Assembly (NCBI GenBank): GCA_903994455.1
Contig: CAJEXI010000001.1
Location: forward strand, 175,323-239,322
From: an uncultured Chlorobiaceae bacterium
GTDB taxonomy: Bacteria > Bacteroidota > Chlorobiia > Chlorobiales > Chlorobiaceae
Reading direction: 5' to 3'
Length of the DNA stretch: 64,000 nt
The translations under genes were made by a program, and so were the position numbers. Below are positions 26,426 through 34,303 of this stretch, piece by piece (the stretch's first letter is position 1; each line of letters starts with the position of its first letter). A model generated the notes under the pieces. It was not told the DNA's origin. It was given only the letters and a program-made list of their open reading frames with translations, and ran no database searches.

Positions 26426-26452
26426 TTTCACCGGAGCGGAATGTCGGTGAAA
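26426..26452. promoter_or_regulatory. inverted repeat upstream of the antitoxin-toxin pair
   Basis: TTTCACCG, an 11-base spacer and CGGTGAAA form a perfect 8-base inverted repeat about 80 bases before the antitoxin start at 26531. Toxin-antitoxin operons usually repress themselves through such sites, so this is a plausible operator. Confidence 0.35.
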
Positions 26453-26530
26453 TCTGGCTCTTGCCATTCAACATAACGGTTTATTTAAGATGAAATTATG
26501 TATGCAGAACGATTGATGTTGGAGACTGAT

Positions 26531-26728
26531 ATGGCGGGTAAACTGAAACGAGTTCCAAAATTGCCCCCTAACAAAAAGTTGGAGGCTATATTTCTGGTTA
26601 TTTCAGAGGACGCTGTTTCTACGGCATCCCTTCGTCGAGTGCCACATCCTGACATAGCAGGAAAAGTTATCTTCAAAGGCGATATCGTGAGTAGCGAGCC
26701 CTCTTCCAGTTGGGATTTGCCTGAATGA
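26531..26728 (+). CDS. putative antitoxin of a PIN-toxin pair
   Basis: 65 residues from the ATG at 26531, chosen because GGAG lies six bases upstream; an earlier ATG at 26498 has no ribosome site. The sequence is basic at the start and acidic at the end (SSEPSSSWDLPE). I do not recognise its family, but its stop overlaps the start of a VapC-like gene (ATGA), the standard antitoxin-toxin layout. Confidence 0.6.
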   Translation: MAGKLKRVPKLPPNKKLEAIFLVISEDAVSTASLRRVPHPDIAGKVIFKGDIVSSEPSSSWDLPE

Positions 26729-26973
26729 TTGTTCTTGACCCCCATATATGGCTTTGGTGGGTCAACAATGATACTGATCATCTTGATCAAAGTCGATTGG
26801 AGCAGATCGCAAACTCAGATGTCATAGCCGTATCGGCAATAAGCTGTTTTGAAGTGGCTTGGCTGGAGCGCCACGGTCGTATTGCTTTATCTGCCAGTAA
26901 GAGTGATTGGTTTGAAAAAGCACTTTATGGATCTGGTATACAATTACTACCTGTTACTCCTGATCGTTTATAA
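26725..26973 (+). CDS. truncated PIN-domain (VapC-like) toxin
   Basis: 82 residues. It begins MIVLDPHIWLWWV, like VapC toxins of the MIVLDTHIW type, and continues through the second acidic region (AVSAISCFEVAWLERHGRI). Homologues of this type run to about 125-130 residues and contain a D-P-A-D-R-L-I-x-A-T-A segment with the third and fourth acidic residues. Here the protein jumps from LLPVTP to DRL and stops. The missing part includes catalytic residues, so the toxin is probably inactive. Its ATG overlaps the antitoxin's stop. Confidence 0.72.
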   Translation: MIVLDPHIWLWWVNNDTDHLDQSRLEQIANSDVIAVSAISCFEVAWLERHGRIALSASKSDWFEKALYGSGIQLLPVTPDRL

Positions 26974-27010
26974 TGCATTTTTTGATTGTTCATACAAGGA
27001 GAGTTGAACC

Positions 27011-27220
27011 GTGAAAGTAAAGTATTACGCGGATACGGATACCGTCTACATTGAGTTGCTTGATAACCCGGTATTCGAAACTCAAGAGATCAGTGAAAAC
27101 ATTCTCATTGATGTTGATGACAAGGGCAATCTCGTCAGTATGACCATTGAACATGCCAAAGAAAATGCCGGGTTGTGGGAATTCTCCTATCAGGAAATAG
27201 CTCTCAGGGAGATGGCATAA
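27011..27220 (+). CDS. DUF2283 family protein
   Basis: 69 residues from a GTG with AAGGAG ten bases upstream. The sequence KVKYYADTDTVYIELLDNP...ISENILIDVDDKGNLVSMTIEHA is the full DUF2283 domain, a small beta-rich protein often found beside toxin-antitoxin or DUF4258 genes. Function unknown. It follows the truncated toxin by 37 bases. Confidence 0.85.
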   Translation: MKVKYYADTDTVYIELLDNPVFETQEISENILIDVDDKGNLVSMTIEHAKENAGLWEFSYQEIALREMA

Positions 27221-27607
27221 TAAGGCATTTCCAATCATTTGCAGGTGATATCGGCGCGATCAGGTCAGCAAGTATACTTCCTTTTCCTGCGATAAGGGGT
27301 AAGGGTTGTCTGGCTATTTGCAATGAAGTTTCGGAGAACCAATCTGTTATTCCAAGTCGCAATCAAGAAGCCATTTATTTTGTTATATTACTACAATGAA
27401 GTAAATTCATAACGATGATTTATTATGATAATCTTGATGGCAATTTGAAATCCTGCAAGGAATCTTTACCACAATAATATATGTCTGATTGGTCAACGGC
27501 TTCTTTCTCAACCATGATATAGCCCTATGCCATAATACAAGTTATTTTTGTTGTAATCGAATAATAAGGGGGTTCATATTTTACTATAAAATAAATGACC
27601 ATACTCT
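27221..27607. other. AT-rich gene-free stretch
   Basis: About 390 bases with no convincing gene. A 74-codon open frame overlaps the end of the DUF2283 gene, but its composition does not look coding. No tRNA-like fold, terminator or repeat is evident. Confidence 0.4.
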
Positions 27608-28255
27608 ATGATATACAATCCAATTTCTTGGGTTTCTTTCGCTGAATTTATGCCTTTGGTATTTGCGATGTCAGGTCTTTCTTCATCAGTTGATTCAAGT
27701 ATTTCGAGTCAAGTCCACAAAATTTATCAGCTTGATTTATTTTCGATTATTAATTTTGGATTATCTATAGCAGCTTTAATGGTAACTTGTTTTATGGGGT
27801 TATTGTCATGGCTTTTTTACAAAGAGTCAAAAAAGGATTCAGAGTCGACACAAAAGGCAGTTATAAAAATAGAGGATTTGGTGGATAATATTCATCATGA
27901 CATGATGGATATTATTAGAAAAGTTATTTCAGACATTAATAAAATTGGAGGGAATGATGGTAGCGAAGTTTTGGAAAAAAAGATTGACGATCTAAGACGA
28001 AGATTTGATTCCGTTATAGATGAAAAAACAGAAATAAGTCAATCCGTAAAAAAAGAGGTGCTTGACATATTTTCCGAATTAAAAGTACAGGCAGAGGAAG
28101 TTAAGAAAACGGAAAATACACTTAAAGTTAAGTCAATTGAGATGTCTATGGAAGAAATTGACAGGGAAAGAATAAGACAAAAAATATTTGATCCCGAGAG
28201 ATATGCAAACAATTTAGAGGAGTCAAAAAAAGGAAATAAAGAAATGAGGAGTTAA
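27608..28255 (+). CDS. unknown membrane-anchored coiled-coil protein
   Basis: 215 residues, not recognised. There is one clear membrane helix at about 47-70 (IINFGLSIAALMVTCFMGLLSWLFY) after a mildly hydrophobic start, then roughly 140 charged residues with heptad-like spacing (about 75-200), which suggests a long cytoplasmic coiled coil. It is AT-rich, and stands on the plus strand inside a minus-strand restriction locus. It converges with the next gene, their ends five bases apart. Confidence 0.55.
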   Translation: MIYNPISWVSFAEFMPLVFAMSGLSSSVDSSISSQVHKIYQLDLFSIINFGLSIAALMVTCFMGLLSWLFYKESKKDSESTQKAVIKIEDLVDNIHHDMMDIIRKVISDINKIGGNDGSEVLEKKIDDLRRRFDSVIDEKTEISQSVKKEVLDIFSELKVQAEEVKKTENTLKVKSIEMSMEEIDRERIRQKIFDPERYANNLEESKKGNKEMRS

Positions 28256-28260
28256 CGGTT

Positions 28261-28779
28261 CTAAGGGACTTCTTGATTAATTCCTCGTTGAAGTAAATAC
28301 ATCATACTGGATAGAACCATTCCATCGACCTCTCTGAAGCGAAGATTATAACTCATGTTTTGAAGAAATTTGTCTGAGAGCTTATCAATATCGTTTAAGC
28401 CTATATCAAGGAGGTTTAGACCTATGTAAATAGCAAATCTTTCGTTTACTAGTATGTCCCCTTTTTTAATTATTTTATCATCACAGTCAGGACTAAGCTG
28501 TATTGGTCGAAATTTTATTAACCATTTCATGCTAAAAGCCGCCTTTTTATGCTCATCCGTAAGGGAAATATCATGAAAGCATTTAATTCGATCAATATCG
28601 GTATAATAACTTTCAACTGCACTGAACAGCAAAGCTCTGTTTATATGACAATTTCCTAAATAACCACTTGCTTTAAGATCATTAAAAATATCTTCAACAA
28701 CAGCCATTCTTGAAACAACTCGGCCCTCAAGTTTTTTATTATATTCGGGATCTTGAACGCAACCTTCAGGATATGTCAT
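28261..28779 (-). CDS. unknown protein
   Basis: 172 residues, mostly helical and soluble, no recognised motif. It probably forms an operon with the small gene just upstream on the same strand (13-base gap). AT-rich and situated in the insert that separates hsdS from hsdR. Possibly one half of an unrecognised two- or three-gene accessory module with the membrane coiled-coil gene it converges on. Confidence 0.5.
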   Translation of the reverse strand: MTYPEGCVQDPEYNKKLEGRVVSRMAVVEDIFNDLKASGYLGNCHINRALLFSAVESYYTDIDRIKCFHDISLTDEHKKAAFSMKWLIKFRPIQLSPDCDDKIIKKGDILVNERFAIYIGLNLLDIGLNDIDKLSDKFLQNMSYNLRFREVDGMVLSSMMYLLQRGINQEVP

Positions 28780-28791
28780 ACGGCATTATCG

Positions 28792-28995
28792 TTATTGTGG
28801 AAGGTTGAGTTGCATGGCCGAATCAATTTTTTTAAAAAACTTTTCAGCGTTTAGTTTAGCTCTTTCAACAAGTGCCCTCTCATCTGTTGGTTGAGAGTTG
28901 TTTGACTCAACCCAACTCGAAATTTGCCTAACATCTTTGTTGTTTAGCAGCTCCTGGTATCTTTGTATAGCGGTTTCAAGAGATGTCTCTTGCAT
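28792..28995 (-). CDS. small unknown protein
   Basis: 67 residues, predicted largely helical and acidic-basic mixed (MQETSLETAIQRYQELLNN...). No family recognised. It is placed directly upstream of the 172-residue gene on the same strand. Size and position would suit a small partner or antitoxin-like protein, but nothing in the sequence proves that. Confidence 0.45.
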   Translation of the reverse strand: MQETSLETAIQRYQELLNNKDVRQISSWVESNNSQPTDERALVERAKLNAEKFFKKIDSAMQLNLPQ

Positions 28996-29212
28996 GGCTG
29001 ATGTGTTTGTGGATTTGAAGTAATCTGTATGATTGTACTGTTATCAAGGCAAGGGAGAAAAACACGTCAGGTTTTTCTGCCACAGTAGCAATAGCCTATA
29101 AGACCACATTTTGTGGCTGTAGATTCGTTTTACCAAAAAAAGCAACCGGAATTTACCTTTTGTGAAGGGATTTTACAATTTTTTTATTTAATGTCAGGAT
29201 GTATGTGATTGG

Positions 29213-29389
29213 CTAAACCAGCCACAAGCGGGCAGGGTCAGCGATGCCAATGAGAATGATTTCGCCATCAGCATTGGCAAAAGCTGCCATTTCTGATGCC
29301 AGAGATTCAGCGTTCCGAATATCAGACTTGAACTGTCGGGCACCATCCTCTCCCGAAGCAACCAAATCTATTGATTGTAAAAGGTTCAT
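29213..29389 (-). pseudogene. AlbA_2-like gene remnant (58 codons)
   Basis: On the minus strand it reads MNLLQSIDLVASGEDGARQF and on through AFANADGEIILIGIAD, then drifts into DPARLWLV and stop. This matches the first 50 or so residues of the AlbA_2-like protein encoded at 25554-24109. At the DNA level 29241-29424 aligns without gaps to 25406-25589, including the last bases of the hsdR fragment that precedes the gene there. It is a second, truncated copy of the same junction. Confidence 0.8.
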
Positions 29390-29458
29390 AGCAAGAATCC
29401 GTTATTGTTCAGTGCGGAGAAACGATGAATTGATACTTGATATCAGTCATGAGCTTCT

Positions 29459-30025
29459 CTATCTAAAAATCGGGTTATTGAATGTGCCCCCAATGAATTG
29501 ATTCTTGATGTCAGCGCCCTGATTATTCACGATGATAGCGTTTATAAATTCATTTTTCTCAAAACCCGCCCCTTCAAGCCGTTCAAGCTCCTTGTTAAAC
29601 TGGTTCCAGAGATCATCGCTGTTGGTGTAGACAGAAAAAAAGTGCCCCAGCGCAGCAAGTTTCTCTTTGAATTCCTGGAGGCTTGGTTCTGGTGTGGCTG
29701 TTGGCTCCCTGAACCAGGTGAAAATGAATGGCTTGCTGGTAGCCTTGAATGCTCCAAAAGCGGTATCAAACTCTTCGGCAGTGTACATCCCGACTTTGTT
29801 GCATGCAAGGAGTACGAATATATCGGACTCTTTTATCTTCTTGTTATACTCGTCCTGTGAACGGGTGCTTGACATTCTTGAAGAGAGGTCGTCCCAGATT
29901 TCGAGATGGAGAAAAATCCCTTTTTTATGCCACGCCTTGTTTTTGCGGTTGATCTCGATTTCAAACTGCTCGCGATCATGTTTCAGCTCATTTGATGAGG
30001 CGAGGAAGATTTTTATTGTTTTCAT
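29459..30025 (-). CDS. TIR-like (DUF4062-like) protein in the type I R-M operon
   Basis: 188 residues. The start KTIKIFLASSNELKHDREQFE and the region QDEYNKKIKESDIFVLLACNKVGMYTAEEFDTAFGAF resemble TIR-fold signalling proteins of bacterial defence loci; the glutamate in AEEFDTAF is placed like the TIR catalytic residue. The tail (NNQGADIKNQFIGGTFNNPIF) looks like a short effector-associated motif, which is a guess. It lies 20 bases after hsdS, in the hsdM-hsdS operon. It could be an NAD-consuming effector that acts if restriction fails, or simply a passenger. Confidence 0.6.
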   Translation of the reverse strand: MKTIKIFLASSNELKHDREQFEIEINRKNKAWHKKGIFLHLEIWDDLSSRMSSTRSQDEYNKKIKESDIFVLLACNKVGMYTAEEFDTAFGAFKATSKPFIFTWFREPTATPEPSLQEFKEKLAALGHFFSVYTNSDDLWNQFNKELERLEGAGFEKNEFINAIIVNNQGADIKNQFIGGTFNNPIFR

Positions 30026-30045
30026 GGCACTGGTTCTGTTTTTGT

Positions 30046-31386
30046 TCAGGCTGACAGGATTTCCCTTGTTCGATGCAATTGAACATCCATTTTTCCAGTT
30101 ACTGCATTGGTAATGAGCGCGCTTCGGTACTCTTTGAGTCGTTCGATTGCTTCAGTGACTTGTGCTTTCTGAAGATCTATTGTTGCTGTTTTTTTCTCTA
30201 TCTGTTCCGTTATGGCTTGCTGTTCTTCGATTGGGGGAATGCATAGTTGGATGCTTTTGGTTTTCTCCTGATTCATAATTCCAAGCGTTGTCGCATTGGA
30301 AATCAGTTTCATTATTTCTTGCTTGATCAAAAGAGAGTAAAGTAAAAATTTAGCATCAATTAATCTGTTTGGTGAAATCCCATTGATTTGTTGGTTACAG
30401 CAACACTGATTTATCGACAATCCGACTTTTCCTAACGTAGCTCCTATTCCGATAACAAGGACACTGCCTGCAGGTATGATTTTTACTATGCCGTTTTCGA
30501 TGGCAATTTTATTTAATTTTCTTTTTGAATCAGTGAGCATCAACGATTGATCTGAAAAGTCAGAAGGCGTATACCAAATAATGGTTGTGTCAAGGAAATA
30601 TTCATCATCGTTGCTTTGCGGTGTTGTTCCTGTTTGAACTTTGTCGGTAACATATTTTAACTTTTTCACCTCCCAATGTTTCGGAATCTCTCCAAGCCAC
30701 TCTACACCAGACTCTTTCATCGGCGCTGACGGGTCGAGACCTTTGGTGACGGCACGGGTGATGAGGGCGGTGCGTTTTTCATCGAGCTTTTTGAGCAGAT
30801 CCTCTTTTTTTGTAATCAGTTCATCTATTTCTGCTGTTTTTCGGTCAAGGAAGCTTGCAATGGCTTGCTGTTCTTCGAGTGAAGGAAACGGTAAGTTAAA
30901 ACTGGCAAGGCTTTGGCGAGGAAGCTCCATGAATGTGCTCCCTTGTCCCAAGCTTTGCAAGACTGGTTTTGCTGACACCAGAGTGTAGTACCAATAGTCA
31001 ATATTCCCGTTTTCAGGTTCAAGAATTCTGCATCCTTGATTGCAACAGGCTGGTACTGTTGAAAGTGCAATATGTCCGATGGGTGCGCGAGTTGAAAAAA
31101 CAATGCTGTTCTTTTTCGCAAGAGAGGTTCCACAACTTTTATATCCCTCTTCAGTTATTTTTCTTCGGCTCTCCGATATGTTTTTTTGCTGGTTATTGCC
31201 TAAATCATCAGGAGTAAACCATGTTATATCGCCATCCCAGAAGATCTCTTCGCCGCTTTTGGGTGTGGAACCACTAAAAATTTTGAAAATGTGTCTTGTT
31301 TGCTTCACCTCCCAATGTCCCGGAATCTCCCCAATCCACTCCACCCCGGAATCCCTGTACTCCGGATATCTCTGATAGCGGCTCAT
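30046..31386 (-). CDS. hsdS: type I restriction-modification specificity subunit S
   Basis: 446 residues, the DNA-recognition subunit. It has two target-recognition domains, each opened by the same phrase: SGVEWIGEIPGHWEVK near residue 12 and SGVEWLGEIPKHWEVK near residue 222. Each is followed by the conserved helix (FPSLEEQQAIASFLDRKTAEIDELI; IPPIEEQQAITEQIEKKTATID). The two half-subunits define the two halves of a split target site, which cannot be read from the sequence. Its ATG overlaps the end of hsdM (ATGA). Confidence 0.93.
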   Translation of the reverse strand: MSRYQRYPEYRDSGVEWIGEIPGHWEVKQTRHIFKIFSGSTPKSGEEIFWDGDITWFTPDDLGNNQQKNISESRRKITEEGYKSCGTSLAKKNSIVFSTRAPIGHIALSTVPACCNQGCRILEPENGNIDYWYYTLVSAKPVLQSLGQGSTFMELPRQSLASFNLPFPSLEEQQAIASFLDRKTAEIDELITKKEDLLKKLDEKRTALITRAVTKGLDPSAPMKESGVEWLGEIPKHWEVKKLKYVTDKVQTGTTPQSNDDEYFLDTTIIWYTPSDFSDQSLMLTDSKRKLNKIAIENGIVKIIPAGSVLVIGIGATLGKVGLSINQCCCNQQINGISPNRLIDAKFLLYSLLIKQEIMKLISNATTLGIMNQEKTKSIQLCIPPIEEQQAITEQIEKKTATIDLQKAQVTEAIERLKEYRSALITNAVTGKMDVQLHRTREILSA

Positions 31387-33584
31387 TCAACAACCTCCCT
31401 GAGCAGGTTGAGGATGCTGGTTTCGAGCGCTTTGATGTCGGTCTCAATCTCTTCAAGCGGGCGCGGCGGTTTGTAGACGTAGAAGTGCCGGTTGAGCGGG
31501 ATTTCGTAACCGACTTTTGTTTTGGTGTGGTCTATCCAGGCATCGCTGACGTGTGGCAGAACCTCTCTCTGGAGATACGCTTCGCAGTGGTTGCGCACCA
31601 GTTTGAGGAGCTTGCTGTTATCGGCATCTTTTTCGTAGCCGATTGGCAGGGGAAGAAATGTGTCGTCAGGCAGCGGGAGCAGTTCGGTGTCGCGCAGTTC
31701 GGGATCGGGTTCCGGGTTGCCTTTGCTGTCGTGGCAGATCTCCGCTGTTTCGTCGCGCTGGCTGAGTGCGCTGAGGATTGCCTTTTTCAGCGGGGCATCA
31801 ATTTTTATATCGGCTTTTTTCAGTGCGGCATCGAGCACTTTCAGAAAGGCAGGGCGGTTGCGGTAGAGTGTGTCACTCTTCATGCCTCGTAGTGCTTCAA
31901 GCAGAGCCTGTTGCATGGCTTTGCCGCTTCGGAAATCCTCTGCCTGTGCATCAATCGACCTCTTTTTACTCAGTATCAGGTTCTGGAATGCGGTTTCGTT
32001 TGCAAGGCGTTCAATGCGCTCAGGGCTTGCCTGAAAGTTGAGGCGGAGGGGGCGCTCAATGGTCATTTTCAGGTAGCCGAAGTCGAAGTTTCGGAATATC
32101 TTTGAGTTTATGGGCTGCTCTTCACTGCCGTTGTTCCCTGTCGTGCACTGGGCGTTCTGGCGGAAGTTGCCGTAGAGACGAACCAGTTCGCTGATATGCT
32201 CATCGGAGAGCTCGTTGCGCTTGTTACCCATGCTCTTTTTCATCTTGCGGAAGAGGCGGGTTCCGTCAATGAGCTGCACATATCCTTTGCGCTCTTTTGG
32301 CTTTTTGTTGGTGACAATCCATAGGTAGGTGTAGATGCCGGTGTTGTAGAACATCTGGTCGGGGAGGGCGATGACGGCATCGAGCCAGTCGTTTTCGATG
32401 ATCCAGCGCCGGATGTTGCTCTCACCGCTTCCTGCATCGCCGGTGAAGAGGGGCGAACCGTTGAAGACAATGGCGATGCGCGACCCGTCGCCTCCGCTGG
32501 AGGGTGAGGGGTGGAATTTGGAGATCATGTGTTGCAAAAAGAGCAGCGAGCCGTCGTTGATGCGCGGTACCCCTGCTCCGAATCGTCCGCTGAACCCCTG
32601 GGCCGCTTCATCATCCACAAAACTTTTTTCCGGTTTCCACTCCACACCGAAAGGGGGGTTGGAGAGCATGAAGTGAAACTGTTTGTCGGGGTGGCCATCC
32701 TGCGGTAAAAAGTTATAAGCCCGGCTTTTTGCATCCTTGATGCCGAGTGTGTCGCCATAGACAAGGTTGCTGATCTCCTCGTCCTTGATGAGCAGGTCGG
32801 AACAGCAGATAGCGTAGGATTCCGGGTTGTACTCCTGCCCGAAGAGTTCAATGTTGGCGTCCCGGTTTTTGCGCTTGATGTACTCTTCAGCAACGGAGAG
32901 CATACCCCCGGTTCCGGCTGTCGGGTCGTAGATGGAGCTGTATTTTCCGGCCTTGAAGACCTCATTTTCGTAGACAAACATCAGTTCAACCATGAGCCGG
33001 ATAACTTCGCGCGGGGTGAAGTGGTCTCCGGCCTCCTCGTTGGCCTGTTCGTTGAATTTTCGTACCAGCTCCTCAAAGAGGTAGCCCATCTGGAGGTTTG
33101 AGAGTTTGGTCGGGGAGAGATCGATTTCTGAGCTGCAGAACTCTTTGACAATGAGAAAGAGTCGGTTGCTGTCGTCAAGTTTTTCAATCTCTTTTTCAAA
33201 CTCGAATTTTTCGAAGATGTCGCGTACTCGGGGCGAAAAACCTCTGATGTAGGAGATGAGGTTGTCGGCAATATTTGGAGCATCCCCAAGCAGCTTCTGG
33301 AAGGTGAAGTGGCTGGTGTTGTAGAGCGCCTGTTTGCGGTTGCCGCCGTTGGCAACTCTTGAGAGGGCGGCTTCGAGCGCCGGGCCGGTCATCCCTTTGG
33401 CTTGCAGTCGTTTCAGTTCGGCAAGCACCGGTTCTTTGGTTGGTTCAAGCACCAGATCAAGACGGCGGAGGATGGTCATGGGCAGCATGACGTGACGGTA
33501 TTGCGGCGGGCGGTATGGCCCCCTCAGCTTGTTGGCGATGTTCCAGATAAATCCTGCCAGATCTTGATGTGTGCTTGTGGCCAT
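31383..33584 (-). CDS. hsdM: type I restriction-modification methyltransferase subunit M
   Basis: 733 residues. The N-terminal HsdM helical domain precedes an N6-adenine methyltransferase core with the SAM-binding motif DPTAGTGG (220-227) and catalytic NPPF (309-312). The protein is longer than the usual 500-550 residues. The extra C-terminal 200 residues are helical with a run of charged and proline-rich sequence (ELLPLPDDTFLPLPIGYE) and probably contact HsdR or HsdS; this is a known long variety of HsdM. First gene of the hsdM-hsdS-TIR operon. Confidence 0.93.
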   Translation of the reverse strand: MATSTHQDLAGFIWNIANKLRGPYRPPQYRHVMLPMTILRRLDLVLEPTKEPVLAELKRLQAKGMTGPALEAALSRVANGGNRKQALYNTSHFTFQKLLGDAPNIADNLISYIRGFSPRVRDIFEKFEFEKEIEKLDDSNRLFLIVKEFCSSEIDLSPTKLSNLQMGYLFEELVRKFNEQANEEAGDHFTPREVIRLMVELMFVYENEVFKAGKYSSIYDPTAGTGGMLSVAEEYIKRKNRDANIELFGQEYNPESYAICCSDLLIKDEEISNLVYGDTLGIKDAKSRAYNFLPQDGHPDKQFHFMLSNPPFGVEWKPEKSFVDDEAAQGFSGRFGAGVPRINDGSLLFLQHMISKFHPSPSSGGDGSRIAIVFNGSPLFTGDAGSGESNIRRWIIENDWLDAVIALPDQMFYNTGIYTYLWIVTNKKPKERKGYVQLIDGTRLFRKMKKSMGNKRNELSDEHISELVRLYGNFRQNAQCTTGNNGSEEQPINSKIFRNFDFGYLKMTIERPLRLNFQASPERIERLANETAFQNLILSKKRSIDAQAEDFRSGKAMQQALLEALRGMKSDTLYRNRPAFLKVLDAALKKADIKIDAPLKKAILSALSQRDETAEICHDSKGNPEPDPELRDTELLPLPDDTFLPLPIGYEKDADNSKLLKLVRNHCEAYLQREVLPHVSDAWIDHTKTKVGYEIPLNRHFYVYKPPRPLEEIETDIKALETSILNLLREVVE

Positions 33585-33696
33585 GGGGCATCAGTAGTTA
33601 TATCAGCAAATTTGTCTTCTTCTGAAGTTGTTGTTATAATCAAAAGACGGCGTTGTACAATTTACAGTTAACTCTTCTTATAACAGGGGGTTTTTA

Positions 33697-33915
33697 ATGA
33701 TTACGGCAAAAGATATTTATCTGCATGCTTTGGCTCTGAAACCTCAAGAGCAGGCGGTGCTTGTTGATAAACTGATTGCTCATCTTGATGCACCCGATAA
33801 AACAATTGATGAGTTATGGACAACAGAATCGGAAAGCCGGATTAATGCGTATGAACAGGGGCAATTACAGTCAGTCTCGTTAGGAGAGGTTCTTGAAAAG
33901 TATAAGAATCTCTGA
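33697..33915 (+). CDS. addiction-module antitoxin (RelB-like, TIGR02574 type)
   Basis: 72 residues with the family pattern: ALALKPQEQAVLVDKLIAHLD, then DELWTTESESRINAYEQGQLQSVSLGEVL. AGGGGG lies upstream of the ATG. Six bases separate it from the RelE-type toxin gene, a complete antitoxin-toxin pair divergent from hsdM. Confidence 0.85.
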   Translation: MITAKDIYLHALALKPQEQAVLVDKLIAHLDAPDKTIDELWTTESESRINAYEQGQLQSVSLGEVLEKYKNL

Positions 33916-33920
33916 CAGCA

Positions 33921-34211
33921 ATGGATATTCGCTTGCTTGTGGTCGCCCAAAAAGAGCTTGATGATGCCATTGATTATTATAACCGTGAGCTTGCTGGTTT
34001 GGGCAAGGTGTTTCTTGTTGAAGCTCTTCATGCTCTTGATCGAATCATGAAGCATCCACAAGCATGGCATCAATGTTCCCCGAGAATCAGGCGATGTCAG
34101 CTTCGTCGTTTTCCTTACGGGATTATTTATCAAATGAGAGAAACTGAGATTCTTGTTGTTGCTTTTGCTAATTCTCACAGAAACCCTTCATATTGGCAAG
34201 ATCGTATTTGA
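33921..34211 (+). CDS. RelE/ParE-family toxin
   Basis: 96 residues: AQKELDDAIDYYNRELAGLGKVFLVEALHALDRI, then RRCQLRRFPYGIIYQMRETEILVVAFANSHRNPSYWQDRI, the full RelE/ParE fold with its usual R-F-P-Y-x-I and R-x-P-x-x-W ends. It would be an mRNA interferase or gyrase poison held by the antitoxin upstream. Unlike three other toxins in the window this one looks whole. Confidence 0.87.
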   Translation: MDIRLLVVAQKELDDAIDYYNRELAGLGKVFLVEALHALDRIMKHPQAWHQCSPRIRRCQLRRFPYGIIYQMRETEILVVAFANSHRNPSYWQDRI

Positions 34212-34303
34212 TGCTTATCTGGATTCTTGTTTCGCAAGGGTGATCTTCAATCTTCACAGTACTAAACTGTTTACTATGGCTTATGGGTGGTGAAATCTCC
34301 TGT

